Source of the DNA: Chitinophagales bacterium
GTDB lineage: Bacteria; Bacteroidota; Bacteroidia; Chitinophagales; UBA2359
DNA: 64,000 nucleotides
Assembly: GCA_041392475.1 (NCBI GenBank)
Contig: JAWKLZ010000002.1
Location: forward strand, 310,001-374,000
Direction: 5' to 3'
The notes under the pieces are model-generated. The model worked only from the letters and a program-made list of their open reading frames with translations, was not told the DNA's origin and ran no database searches. Of the stretch, positions 53,451 to 63,559 are shown piece by piece. Both the position numbers and the translations under genes were made by a program. Positions within the stretch are counted from its first letter, which is position 1, and each line of letters starts with the position of its first letter.

Positions 53451-54173
53451 TCATTTCAATGACCTTTCAAACTCCAAAAACTCCGCTTTTGCTTCCTCAA
53501 ACAGGGTTTCGTTCAGCTTGAAATTGCCGTACCAGATGTGGTTAAAAATGTAAGTCAATTGTGAAAAAGGCTGACTGAACGGTGTATGGTTTAGCTCCAA
53601 TTGGTAGTCGTAATTGGTTTTGTAGGGCCGCCAATGAATCAACTCCTTATCGGTCATTAGCTTCAGATTTTTGAGATAAAACAGCCGAATAGCCCTGCGG
53701 AAATGCCGTTTTTCGATGGCTTCTGCAATGAGTTGGTCAAAATTCAGTTCGTGGATATTTTCGTCTAGCACCTGATATTGAAGCCCTTGCTGACTCGGTT
53801 TTTTCATAAATAGTGTCGCAAAATTGGCATTGAGTAGCCGTTGAACCACATAAAGTAGCACCACAATCATCAAAACAAACCTCCCGTATCGCCACAAAAA
53901 ATCAAGCGTTTTGAGGAAAGAACTGTTTTCTTCTCTCCTTAGCCATTCAAAAAATCGTTGCATCAAACTCGGTTGAGGTGGTGGACGGTCGTAGTAAAAA
54001 TCAGAGTCGCTGAGGTAATTTTGCAGCTTGTCTTCATCAAAAGTGCGGACTTCAATGGGATAGTTTTCCGACTTTTGCAGCAAAAGGGAATCCATTGCCG
54101 CCTGTATCGAAAGGCTTGACAACAAACAGAGTATTGCTAAGAAGACTATTTTTGATAGATAATGAAACTGCAA
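53451..54173 (-). CDS. DUF4129-like membrane protein
   Basis: The protein has 240 residues. Signal peptide/first helix at 1-25, a cytoplasm-facing or periplasmic linker, and one membrane helix (FVLMIVVLLYVVQRLL, about 98-113). The C-terminal DUF4129-like domain reads EAIEKRHFRRAIRLFYLKNLKLMTDKELIHW, TNYDYQLEL and FNHIWYGNF. Such proteins often occur with DUF58/MoxR/stage II sporulation M genes, none of which is adjacent here. It lies 42 bases downstream of the CHAT-NACHT gene on the same strand and could be in its transcript. Confidence 0.82.
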   Translation of the reverse strand: MQFHYLSKIVFLAILCLLSSLSIQAAMDSLLLQKSENYPIEVRTFDEDKLQNYLSDSDFYYDRPPPQPSLMQRFFEWLRREENSSFLKTLDFLWRYGRFVLMIVVLLYVVQRLLNANFATLFMKKPSQQGLQYQVLDENIHELNFDQLIAEAIEKRHFRRAIRLFYLKNLKLMTDKELIHWRPYKTNYDYQLELNHTPFSQPFSQLTYIFNHIWYGNFKLNETLFEEAKAEFLEFERSLK

Positions 54174-54215
54174 TAGAAATATTGTTTGTCGATTAAAGTA
54201 CGAATTAAAATAATT

Positions 54216-57200
54216 TTATTTGTATATTTCTTTTTTCACTTGTAAAGTTTTGTCTATAGCTTTTAATTGCTTGTCTATTTCATTATGGCTTACGTTTGGA
54301 TTAATTTGTATTTGGTAATTTCTAAGTCTATTCTTTAAATATTCTACTAATTTTATATTTCCTTGAGCTTTTAGCATTAAATATGAAAGCATTTTGATTA
54401 TTGTTGCTGATTTCAAAGTATTTATCTTTAAAATACTAATCAGTGCATCTATATTTTTATAATGAGTATTGATATCAATATCTATCAACAAAAAATATAA
54501 AATAAATAATTTCATTTGATTGTTACTACTATCTAATTCTAATTCAGCAATTTTTTCTTGTATAATTTTTTCTAACGTTATATGTCCAATTGTGTCATAA
54601 GTAAACCCTTGTATTACCAAAGGTATAAATCCTTTTAAAATTCGTATTAAATGAAGAGCAAGTTTAGGTCTTTCTCTATCCTTAGACTCTATAATTTCTT
54701 GTGGGATTTCTGAAAATGATTCCATTAGTTGAAACCCCCAAATACATACTGTATCAATAAAAAATGTAAATATTTCATTGTCTATTAATTTTTCATCATT
54801 TTCTTCTACTTCAATATTTCTAAATACTCTTCCGAGTATGAATAAATATGTTTCAACTTTCTCATGTTCCTTTGCTTCTGAATCAAATTTCTTCTTTATA
54901 ACTACATCGCTCGCTAAAATTTCCTCTGGATCTTCATGCTTAAATTCTAATTTATCAATTAATTCATCTTTTTCTTCATAAGTAAGAGGTGTTAAATTTT
55001 GGGCATCTACTTTTGAAGTCAACGTTGTCAACTCATTGCTTTCTTTGAATTCAGCTTTAAATAAATCATCTACAGATCCTTTTTGCAAATAATTCATTCT
55101 AAATTTCTCACAATATTTTTTTGTCTTTTTATATATTTTTTTTAAAAACTTCTCATTTAGCTTTTCATCCTTTTCAAAACCAGAGTAAAGTTCCAATTCG
55201 TTTTTATAAGAAAGGTATATATCGTTCTTTTTGATTACTTCCTTTAAAAAGTTTTTATCATAAAGCATTTGAGTAGCTAGAAAATATTCAAAGACTCCAT
55301 TCAGCCGAAAAGAATACAATCCATCTTCAGTTCTTTTTAAAATCCCTTTTTCTTTTATATAATCTAAAACATCCTCAGGAAGAGCAGATCCTCTTCTCTT
55401 ACTTTTTTCAAGAAATGAACGAACAATGCTAAAAATAGATTCATATGATGCGGCATACACTTGGTGAGCAAAATCGGAATATAATTTAAACGCTAAAAAT
55501 GACAGTAATTTCTTATACATTGGATATGAAAACCTTGAGTTAGCATTTTCAGCTAGCTCTTTCCTACCTAATAATTCTTGAACATATAATTCTATTAATT
55601 CAGAATTGTTTTTAACTCCTATCGTAGTATTTCTATCAAAAATCCAAAGGAAAACTGAAACTGTCCAAAAATTAAAAGGAATTCTATGTTGGTTAAACAC
55701 TTTTACTATCCTCTCCAAGATATTATCGGTTGTTTCAGGTGATTTATTTAAGGTTTTTTTAATAAGTGTTCTTATTTCAGTTCTTGAAACATCATGAAAA
55801 AACAGCTTTTTATAATGATTAAATCCATAATCAAATAGCTCAAATTTTCTAATAGTAGTTTGATCTCCACAAATAATATAAGAACAATGAGGATATGCAC
55901 TAATAAATTCTGCCACTTGTTTTGTTAAAGACTTATAATTTGGATCAAAATTATCTATGAGAAGACGGAGATTAATTTTTTTTAACAAATCAGATGTGCT
56001 TTTTTTATTACTTTCAATGTAATTAGATATTAGTTTCAGAATATCTAAACTATGAGGTTTCTTTTTATATGATTCTAAATCAAGATAAAAAGGTATTGTG
56101 TTATCTAAAAAGATAGAATTAAAATTCAAAAGCTCTATTGCTACTTTGACCAGTAAAGAAGATTTCCCACATTTATCACTCCCGAATATAACAAAGTTAT
56201 CGTCAATTTTGAAAAGGCTATTAAAACCATCCTTTACTCGAATCATATTTTCGGGACTATTATATGATTCAATTTCCTCTTTACTCTCTTTTAATGTAGG
56301 GTTTGTAAATAACTCTATGAACTCTTTATTTTTATCATTTTTGTGGAGAAACAAATCATTTCCTTTTTTAATATATTCCTGCCTTCTTCTTTGTAAAGTT
56401 TGAAATAACTTAACTTGTTTATTTTTTACTTCTACTTCTTGAAGTTTTGAAGCATTTTTTTCTATTGTATCACAAACCTCATTATTCTCTATTGATAAAG
56501 AATAGCTTTTTATAAGTATGTCTTTTGTAAAAAAAATAAAATCAATTAATGAAAATGACAAATTATCGTCATTTTGTCTATAAGTTGTATAAACAGAAAC
56601 GACCATATTATTAGAAAGTATAGGCTTATTCTTAGTGGGGATTTGACCCATTAAAATAAAGTCGAAAATTGAATATGCATTATATTCAAAATCAATATCA
56701 AATGAATGCAAGTTAGAAGGGTGAACATTTGATAAAAGAAATTTGTAATCACACTTTTTTATACTATCGTTTATTTCAGTTAATACCTTCGAGGGGAATA
56801 TTAATTTATTAGTACCATCGAAATTCCATAAGGAATTAATAACCACAAATCCAATGCTTTTATCACCTACTTGTCTAAAAAAAATAGAATATAAATCACT
56901 TATTTTATTGATAAAGACTTCGTCATTATCGATAAAATGTTGTTGTGTCGTTTCAGTAATAACTTTAGTAGGTTCACAACTAATTTTAAAATCATTAGAA
57001 CTTGATAGTAATTTATTTATTTGATCCTCATCTTTTAAGCCTTGAATAAAAGAAGTAATCATCGAGGTTTTTGATAAATCAACCTCATTTTTACCAATTC
57101 CAATGAATAAATTATTTAAATCTACACCAACAGAATAACAAAGATTCCTTAACTGATTATAGGCATGCTTAATTAACTCTTCATCATATTTCATTACAAG

Positions 57201-57953
57201 ATTTCCTGTGAAACATACAAAATCAACATCTTCGATTCCTTTTACAGATTCGGATAACAGTTTATCAATTTGTATTTTATTTAAATTAGTATAATTTAAA
57301 TTTGACAAATGTAATATTCTAAGTCCAGTAATTTTCGTAATATTTACAGGAAAAGGTTTATAATCTCTATCTTTATCACTTCTTGAATATAATTCCCAGC
57401 TAAAATCAAATGACGCATCTCTCATCATCATAACAGCTTTCGCATCGCTCAACGCTTCCTTAACTGTAGAGTTAGAAGCTATAGATTTATAGAATTCTAC
57501 TGCTACTTCCATAGCATCATATTGTTTTACTGCTTTGGTTGTAGCAATAACTGCACTGACTCCATTTTTAAGAAGATACTGTGCATGTTCTTTAGTATCA
57601 CAGCCATTTAAAAAAACAAGTTTTAAACTATTATGGTTTTTAACTAATTCCCCAATAGCCTCTATCGATACTTGATGTGATTCACCTATTTCATCTTCTA
57701 AATTAATCATTTTATTACCTGCGTGACCAGAAAAATAAAATATATTAATAAAATTTCTATGTTTTTGAAATTTTCCAATTAGTTTATCGACTGTTGTATT
57801 TGCTTCTCTTATTAAATTACAGCAGTTACTATTTCTTAATTCATCAAAAATTTGAGAAATGGAATTTTCCTCTTCCATCAATGCTTCTAAGTAATTATCA
57901 TTATTTTCACCCCAGTCATTAGCAAAGGCAAGAAATATAGTAGTTTTACTCAT
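54216..57953 (-). CDS. CHAT - degenerate phosphoesterase - NACHT protein (STAND-type effector)
   Basis: The protein has 1245 residues, no signal peptide. Residues 1-200 are a CHAT/caspase-like domain: His77 in FYFSGHAGN and Cys118 in VFLNGCDTKE. Residues about 210-440 follow the calcineurin-like phosphoesterase layout, but every metal motif is altered: LHLSNLN for HLSDLH, FTGNL for GDL, GKNEVD for GNHDVD, NVHP for HHP, and MGQIP for HGHIH. A P-loop (GSDKCGKS, 591-598) and Walker B-like LRLLIDNFD (662-670) mark a NACHT/STAND NTPase; the rest is helical. The architecture suggests a defence protein: sensor and NTPase activate the protease. The gene is visibly more AT-rich than its neighbours, suggesting transfer. 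Confidence 0.88.
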   Translation of the reverse strand: MSKTTIFLAFANDWGENNDNYLEALMEEENSISQIFDELRNSNCCNLIREANTTVDKLIGKFQKHRNFINIFYFSGHAGNKMINLEDEIGESHQVSIEAIGELVKNHNSLKLVFLNGCDTKEHAQYLLKNGVSAVIATTKAVKQYDAMEVAVEFYKSIASNSTVKEALSDAKAVMMMRDASFDFSWELYSRSDKDRDYKPFPVNITKITGLRILHLSNLNYTNLNKIQIDKLLSESVKGIEDVDFVCFTGNLVMKYDEELIKHAYNQLRNLCYSVGVDLNNLFIGIGKNEVDLSKTSMITSFIQGLKDEDQINKLLSSSNDFKISCEPTKVITETTQQHFIDNDEVFINKISDLYSIFFRQVGDKSIGFVVINSLWNFDGTNKLIFPSKVLTEINDSIKKCDYKFLLSNVHPSNLHSFDIDFEYNAYSIFDFILMGQIPTKNKPILSNNMVVSVYTTYRQNDDNLSFSLIDFIFFTKDILIKSYSLSIENNEVCDTIEKNASKLQEVEVKNKQVKLFQTLQRRRQEYIKKGNDLFLHKNDKNKEFIELFTNPTLKESKEEIESYNSPENMIRVKDGFNSLFKIDDNFVIFGSDKCGKSSLLVKVAIELLNFNSIFLDNTIPFYLDLESYKKKPHSLDILKLISNYIESNKKSTSDLLKKINLRLLIDNFDPNYKSLTKQVAEFISAYPHCSYIICGDQTTIRKFELFDYGFNHYKKLFFHDVSRTEIRTLIKKTLNKSPETTDNILERIVKVFNQHRIPFNFWTVSVFLWIFDRNTTIGVKNNSELIELYVQELLGRKELAENANSRFSYPMYKKLLSFLAFKLYSDFAHQVYAASYESIFSIVRSFLEKSKRRGSALPEDVLDYIKEKGILKRTEDGLYSFRLNGVFEYFLATQMLYDKNFLKEVIKKNDIYLSYKNELELYSGFEKDEKLNEKFLKKIYKKTKKYCEKFRMNYLQKGSVDDLFKAEFKESNELTTLTSKVDAQNLTPLTYEEKDELIDKLEFKHEDPEEILASDVVIKKKFDSEAKEHEKVETYLFILGRVFRNIEVEENDEKLIDNEIFTFFIDTVCIWGFQLMESFSEIPQEIIESKDRERPKLALHLIRILKGFIPLVIQGFTYDTIGHITLEKIIQEKIAELELDSSNNQMKLFILYFLLIDIDINTHYKNIDALISILKINTLKSATIIKMLSYLMLKAQGNIKLVEYLKNRLRNYQIQINPNVSHNEIDKQLKAIDKTLQVKKEIYK

Positions 57954-57971
57954 TAAATTATTTTTATTTTA

Positions 57972-57987
57972 ACGAAACATATTTCGT
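57972..57987. promoter_or_regulatory. Palindrome between the divergent CHAT-NACHT and sbcC genes
   Basis: ACGAAA-cata-TTTCGT lies 18 bases before the CHAT-NACHT start. A six-base inverted repeat this close to a start could be an operator. It could also be chance. Confidence 0.3.
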
Positions 57988-58120
57988 CAAATATCCCACT
58001 TCTCGTCCAAATAACAAAGCATTTGTCAATAAAAAAATCACTCCAAACCACTCATTCAATAAAATTTACATAGAAATTCCCTATTTTTAACTTCTAATTT
58101 TTCATCATTCACATTACTCC

Positions 58121-61100
58121 ATGAAAATCCTAAGCGTACACTTCCAAAACATCAATTCGCTCAAAGGCAAGCACAGCATAGACTTCAATAAAAGTCCCTT
58201 TGCAGAAGCAGGACTGTTCGCCATCACAGGTCCAACAGGTGCAGGAAAGACCTCTATTTTGGATGCGATCACCGTGGCATTGTACGGTCGAGCAGCCCGA
58301 TACAGCAGCGATACGCCCTACGAATTGATGACCCGTCACACCGCAGAAAGCACTTCCGAAGTTGAGTTTGAGGTCAAGGGCAAACGGTATCGAGCCAAAT
58401 GGCAATTGCGGCGGGCGAGAGGAAAAGCGGATGGCGCATTGCAGGGTGTGTATCATGGATTGGTGGATTTGGACACAGATAAAGCCGTTCAAGGAACAAG
58501 TACGGCAACCAAAGCCCGAAAAAAAATCGAGAAAATCATTGGGCTTAAATACGAGAGTTTCCGCAAGTCGGTTTTGTTGGCTCAGGGAGATTTTGCCGCT
58601 TTTTTGCAAGCGAAAGAGAACGAAAGAGGGGAATTGTTGGAGCGTATTACAGGAACCGATACCTACTCCAAAATTTCGGAGGCAGCCTTCAATCGTGCCA
58701 AAGAGGAACGCCTAAAAGCAGACCAATTGCAGCAACAATTGGGGCAAGTGGAATTACTTTCCGTAGAAGCCAAAGAAGCACTACAATTGAAAATTGAAGA
58801 AAAAAAAGACCGCAATTTATTTATCCGCAAGGAATTGGAAGGATTTCAACTCCAAATACAATGGCTCAAAAAATTGCAAGAATTGGAGGAAAAAGCCCAA
58901 ACATTGCAGCAACAACAGCTTTTACTGCAAAGTAAAACTACTGCCCTTCAACACGACTTTTCCAAACTCCACCTTCACCAAAAAGCCGTTCCTTTCCAAG
59001 CAGATTTGAAAGACTGGAAAAGCCGACTCCAACAAATTCAAGACCTCAATCAAGCCATTCTGACCATTCGGGAAACCCTACTACCACAATTGGCACAAGC
59101 CAAAGACCATGCTTTTCAGCAGCAAAAAACGGCAAAAAAGGCATTGGACTTGGCGCAAGAAACACAAAAACAAACTGAACCGATTATTGAAGAAGTATTG
59201 AAGCTCGAAAATGAGATTACCTTACAACAAGCTTCTCTTCAAAAAGAACAGGCAAAATTGGCGGATTTGGAAAAGGATTTGCAGCAAAATCAAGCCGAAC
59301 AGCAACGGTGGAAAGGGCAAAAGGAAAGCACCGAAACCGCATTGGAAAACACCAAAAATTGGCTCGAAAAGAACCAAGCCGACAATAATCTCAGCATTGA
59401 CATTCCGTTGATTCAACAGCAATTGACATATTGGCAGGAAACCGAAAAAGAAGCATTGGCTCAAAAAAGATTGGTCAATAAAAAACGCACTGCAAGGGAA
59501 TCGGAACAAACAAGCATGGATGCTTGGACAAAAAAAGTGCGCTACTACCAAGGTGATTTGGACAAAAAAACGGTGGAACTGGCCAAACTCGAAAACGAGC
59601 AGCAACAAGCACCTAAGCGGGAAATATTGGAGGAGAAACTACTGCAATTGCAGCCCATTATCACCAAACTCGAACAACAAATTGATCTCGCCAATACCTA
59701 TCTAAAACGCCAACAACAAATTGAAGGTCTGCGCCTAAATTACGTGGAAAACCGAAGCTATTGGAACAAACTGCAAAAGGAACTCCAAGAGTTTCAAACC
59801 GATTTGGAGCGAGAGCGACAATCTTTGGAAAAGTCTGAAAAACTGTATGAAGCAGAGCGAACTATTGAAAGTTTGACAGACAAACGCATTTTATTGGAGC
59901 CTGGAAAATCCTGTCCTTTGTGTGGCTCGAAGCATCATCCCTACGCTGAGGGGCATTACCAAACCGATGTTTCAAAACGGAAAAAAGAATTCAATGAGCA
60001 GAAAAAAAAGGTAGAAATCCTGCAAAAAAATATTTCAACGCATGAAAGGGACATAGCAACTGTCGAAACAAAGCAAAAAAACATTGAAGAACAGGGTAAA
60101 ACCTTGAGAGGGGAAAATGCGGAAGTAGCTGCTAAGTTTGAGGGTATTAACAAATTGCTACAAAGTGCTTATGAGATTCAAAGTGTTGCGCCCATCGAAA
60201 CTGCCAAAAAACACCAACAGCAGTTGATGGACGATACCAAGAAACAATTGGATGCGGTCAAAAAACGAGAAGGCCAAATCAATGAACTACAAAAATCGGT
60301 GCAAAACCACAGTGAAGCCCTCCTAAAAGCACAAAACGAACTGGAAAGAGCCAAAGAAAACTGGCAAAGATTGGGTGATGAATGGAAGGAAATGACCACA
60401 AAACTGTCTGAAATAGAAGCCCAAAGCAATGAGCAAGAGTTGGTGGTAGAAAAAACATTGCAAAAATACAATACAAGCCTAAAAACGGCTCCGAATCACA
60501 AAAAAATCATTGGGGAACTAGAAAAACGTTTGGAAGTATATCAATCAAAATTGACACACAGGGACGGTTTGAAGGAAAATATCGAGTCTTATAAAGCCAA
60601 ATTGAATACGGCTCGCGAGGTATTTTTGGAGAAAAATCGACAACGAATTGCGGTGGATGCCGAGCGAACTTTGCTGCAAAACAAGGTGGAAGAATTGGAG
60701 TCTTCCAAAACTCGCTTGAGTGCTGCTTTTGTGCTGAAAGATGCCAGAAAAGAAAGAGGGCGTTTGCGTCAAATCATTGACCAACAACAACAAATACTGG
60801 ACACACAAAAACAAATCTACAATGACAAAGATGCCCAGTTGCAGAGCAAAAAAGACCTGTTGGAACATCAGCGTTTTGAACAACAACGCTTGAGTGAATT
60901 GCTTGAATTGGTAGAAGAATCATTTAAGGAAGAACTGAAAGTAGCTGGTTTCCCGACTATTTTGGCATTGGAGGAAGCAATGTTGGAGATACAAGAAGCG
61001 AATCGAATCGAAGTCCAACAAAAGCAGATTGAAAAAGAGGAAACAGAACTCAACAAATCCTTGACAGACAATCAAAAGACTTTGGAAACGGAGCAAGCAA

Positions 61101-61804
61101 AAGCGATGACCGAACTGGGTAAACTTGAGATTCAGGAGTCTATCAGTGCCAAAAAACAGGAAGAAGAGCTGGTGAACCAAGAAATTGGGCGCATCAAATC
61201 ACAATTGGAGGAAGACGAAAAATTGAAGATCAGGTACCACGCTTTGACCTTGAAAATGGAGGAACAGACGAAAGAGTGGAAACGCTGGGAAAAACTGAAT
61301 GAACTGATTGGCTCTGCAAAAGGTGACAAATTCCGCAAGTATGCACAGGGTCTGACCCTTTCTAAATTGATTCAATTGGCCAATATTCACCTCCAAAAAC
61401 TGAATCCCCGCTACTTGGTGCAGAAGTGCAAGGATGATGAAAAAGCAGAACTTGAACTGGAGATAATGGATGTGTATCAGGCTGATACGGTGCGTTCGAT
61501 GCGTACTTTGTCGGGAGGTGAAAGTTTTTTGGTGAGTTTGTCGCTGGCCCTGGGACTATCGGATTTGGCGGGGAGAAAGGCACAGATTGAGTCGCTGTTT
61601 ATTGACGAAGGCTTTGGTACGCTCGACAGCAATACGCTCGATATCGCCATGACGACCCTCGAAAATTTGCAGTCTTCTGGTAAAACAATTGGCATTATTT
61701 CGCACGTTGAAGCATTGAAGGAACGGATTTCGACACGGATTCAAGTCAAAAAAATGAGTGGAGGGTACAGTACGCTTGAGGTGATGGATGGATTGGAGAA
61801 GTGA
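58121..61804 (+). CDS. sbcC: Nuclease subunit SbcC (SMC-like ATPase)
   Basis: The protein has 1227 residues. Walker A is GPTGAGKTS (37-45). Two long Gln/Glu/Lys-rich coiled coils flank the zinc hook CPLC (Cys598 to Cys601). Near the C-terminus are RTLSGGESFLVSLSLALGLSDL (about 1130) and the Walker B FIDEGFGTLDS (about 1160). With SbcD it forms the Rad50/Mre11-type complex that cuts DNA hairpins and end-blocked breaks. The length fits the family. No sbcD is adjacent: upstream is the divergent CHAT-NACHT gene. Confidence 0.96.
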   Translation: MKILSVHFQNINSLKGKHSIDFNKSPFAEAGLFAITGPTGAGKTSILDAITVALYGRAARYSSDTPYELMTRHTAESTSEVEFEVKGKRYRAKWQLRRARGKADGALQGVYHGLVDLDTDKAVQGTSTATKARKKIEKIIGLKYESFRKSVLLAQGDFAAFLQAKENERGELLERITGTDTYSKISEAAFNRAKEERLKADQLQQQLGQVELLSVEAKEALQLKIEEKKDRNLFIRKELEGFQLQIQWLKKLQELEEKAQTLQQQQLLLQSKTTALQHDFSKLHLHQKAVPFQADLKDWKSRLQQIQDLNQAILTIRETLLPQLAQAKDHAFQQQKTAKKALDLAQETQKQTEPIIEEVLKLENEITLQQASLQKEQAKLADLEKDLQQNQAEQQRWKGQKESTETALENTKNWLEKNQADNNLSIDIPLIQQQLTYWQETEKEALAQKRLVNKKRTARESEQTSMDAWTKKVRYYQGDLDKKTVELAKLENEQQQAPKREILEEKLLQLQPIITKLEQQIDLANTYLKRQQQIEGLRLNYVENRSYWNKLQKELQEFQTDLERERQSLEKSEKLYEAERTIESLTDKRILLEPGKSCPLCGSKHHPYAEGHYQTDVSKRKKEFNEQKKKVEILQKNISTHERDIATVETKQKNIEEQGKTLRGENAEVAAKFEGINKLLQSAYEIQSVAPIETAKKHQQQLMDDTKKQLDAVKKREGQINELQKSVQNHSEALLKAQNELERAKENWQRLGDEWKEMTTKLSEIEAQSNEQELVVEKTLQKYNTSLKTAPNHKKIIGELEKRLEVYQSKLTHRDGLKENIESYKAKLNTAREVFLEKNRQRIAVDAERTLLQNKVEELESSKTRLSAAFVLKDARKERGRLRQIIDQQQQILDTQKQIYNDKDAQLQSKKDLLEHQRFEQQRLSELLELVEESFKEELKVAGFPTILALEEAMLEIQEANRIEVQQKQIEKEETELNKSLTDNQKTLETEQAKAMTELGKLEIQESISAKKQEEELVNQEIGRIKSQLEEDEKLKIRYHALTLKMEEQTKEWKRWEKLNELIGSAKGDKFRKYAQGLTLSKLIQLANIHLQKLNPRYLVQKCKDDEKAELELEIMDVYQADTVRSMRTLSGGESFLVSLSLALGLSDLAGRKAQIESLFIDEGFGTLDSNTLDIAMTTLENLQSSGKTIGIISHVEALKERISTRIQVKKMSGGYSTLEVMDGLEK

Positions 61805-61867
61805 TTGGTAAAACCTTTACCTTCACTTCTTCATTAATACAGTAAGATTTGAAGTCAATTGAAGTAT

Positions 61868-63484
61868 ATGAAAAAATTACCTTTAGCCAAGTCGGATTTT
61901 ACAAGAATGATTGAAGAAGGGTATATCTATGTGGATAGAACCAAAGAAATGTACGACTTAATCAATTACAGTTCACATGTTTTTCTGTCTCGTCCAAGAA
62001 GGTTTGGTAAATCTTTGTTGATAAGCACTTTAGAAGCGATGTTTCAAGGCAAAAAGGAATTGTTTAAGGGGCTTTGGATTGAAGATAAAATAGATTGGAA
62101 AAAATATCCTGTACTTCGGATTGATTTTGGAAAATTAAACTACGATACATTAGCAGATTTTAAGCAGAAAATGGCGGATTTATTGGATGAAATCGCTTTG
62201 GATTATGCTATCGTACTTCCTTCTGCTCATTACAATAGCAAGATTGGTGAATTGATATCGGGAATTTATGAGAAAACGGGAAAGGAAATTGTGATTTTGA
62301 TTGATGAATACGATGCCCCGATTGCTCGACATATTACTGATTTAGACATAGCTACCAAATACCAAGATTCATTGCGAGATTTTTACAGTATCTTAAAAGC
62401 ACACAATGCTCAAATCAAGTTTATGTTTTTGACAGGCATTTCTAAATTTGCGAAAATGTCTATTTTTTCGGTCATTAACTTGATGAAAGATGTGAGTTTG
62501 TTAGACCCTTTTAACAATGTAGTAGGTTTCACAAAAACTGATTTAGAACTCTATTTTGGCGAATACATCCAACAATTTGCTCAAAAGGAAAAACTGAATG
62601 AATCTGAAATAGTGGAGAAAATGACTACTTGGTACGATGGGTATTCATGGGATGGTCAAAATAGGGTATTCAATCCTTATTCTATTGTGAATGTCTTGAA
62701 AGACCTAAAATTCAAAAATTATTGGTTTGAAACAGGAACGCCCAGCATTTTGATAAAACTCATTAAAGAAAAATATTCTAGGGAAAGGCAAAAAGCACCG
62801 ACCATACAAGAGTTTGAAAATACCCAAACCGTTGCATTGGATAGCAGCTATGATTTAGAACAAGGTATTCCTTTGGTTAAATTATTATTTGAAACGGGAT
62901 ACTTAACAGTCAAAGAAATAGAAAAAGTGGTGGACGATGAGCTTTTCACCTTGACCTACCCCAATCACGAAGTCCGTACTTCCTTCAATGCCTTCATTTT
63001 ATCTGCTTTTTCAACAGATCGAATAGACATTATCCAATCCAAAGGAACATTGATGAAAAAAGCCTTGATAGAAAGCGACTTAGAAAGGTTTTTGACCCTT
63101 CTTCGCTCTCTTTTTGCTGCTTTGCCTTATCAACACCGCAACAAAGCAAGTGAAGCCTACTATCACGGTTTGTTTTATTTGGTACTGACACTTTTAGGGG
63201 TAAAACCCAATTTGGAGGATGCAACGGATAAGGGACGGATTGATTGTACCTTGGATCTGGGCAAGAAAATCTACATCATCGAATTCAAATATAGTGAAAA
63301 AGGAACAATGGAGCATCTGTTGAAGCAATCCATGACCCAAATTGACCAACTCAAATACTACGAACCGTTTGAAGGTTCTGGTAAGGAAATTTGGTTGTTG
63401 GGTGTCGGTTTTTTGGTGAAAGAGGATGCCAAATTGAAGAAAAATGTGCTTTCCATTGAAGGAGAATTGAAGCGATATTCTTAG
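61868..63484 (+). CDS. AAA-ATPase-like / PD-(D/E)XK nuclease-like protein (DUF1703 type)
   Basis: The ATG at 61868 (MKKLPLAKSDFTRMIEEGYIYVDRT) is the normal family start. The protein has 538 residues. The N-terminal AAA-ATPase-like domain has SRPRRFGKSLLISTL as P-loop and IVILIDEYDAPI as Walker B, with MFLTGISKFAK. The C-terminal part has GRIDCTLDLGKKIYIIEFKYSE, the D-x(n)-E-x-K core of a PD-(D/E)XK fold. The family is abundant and patchily spread in Bacteroidota; it is of uncertain role and may be linked to mobile or defence functions. Confidence 0.93.
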   Translation: MKKLPLAKSDFTRMIEEGYIYVDRTKEMYDLINYSSHVFLSRPRRFGKSLLISTLEAMFQGKKELFKGLWIEDKIDWKKYPVLRIDFGKLNYDTLADFKQKMADLLDEIALDYAIVLPSAHYNSKIGELISGIYEKTGKEIVILIDEYDAPIARHITDLDIATKYQDSLRDFYSILKAHNAQIKFMFLTGISKFAKMSIFSVINLMKDVSLLDPFNNVVGFTKTDLELYFGEYIQQFAQKEKLNESEIVEKMTTWYDGYSWDGQNRVFNPYSIVNVLKDLKFKNYWFETGTPSILIKLIKEKYSRERQKAPTIQEFENTQTVALDSSYDLEQGIPLVKLLFETGYLTVKEIEKVVDDELFTLTYPNHEVRTSFNAFILSAFSTDRIDIIQSKGTLMKKALIESDLERFLTLLRSLFAALPYQHRNKASEAYYHGLFYLVLTLLGVKPNLEDATDKGRIDCTLDLGKKIYIIEFKYSEKGTMEHLLKQSMTQIDQLKYYEPFEGSGKEIWLLGVGFLVKEDAKLKKNVLSIEGELKRYS

Positions 63485-63559
63485 TATTTCGCTGCCTTCC
63501 TCTATAATTCTCCATTTTGTGCTTCCAATTCCACCCAAGACTCATTATCTTGCCCTTCT

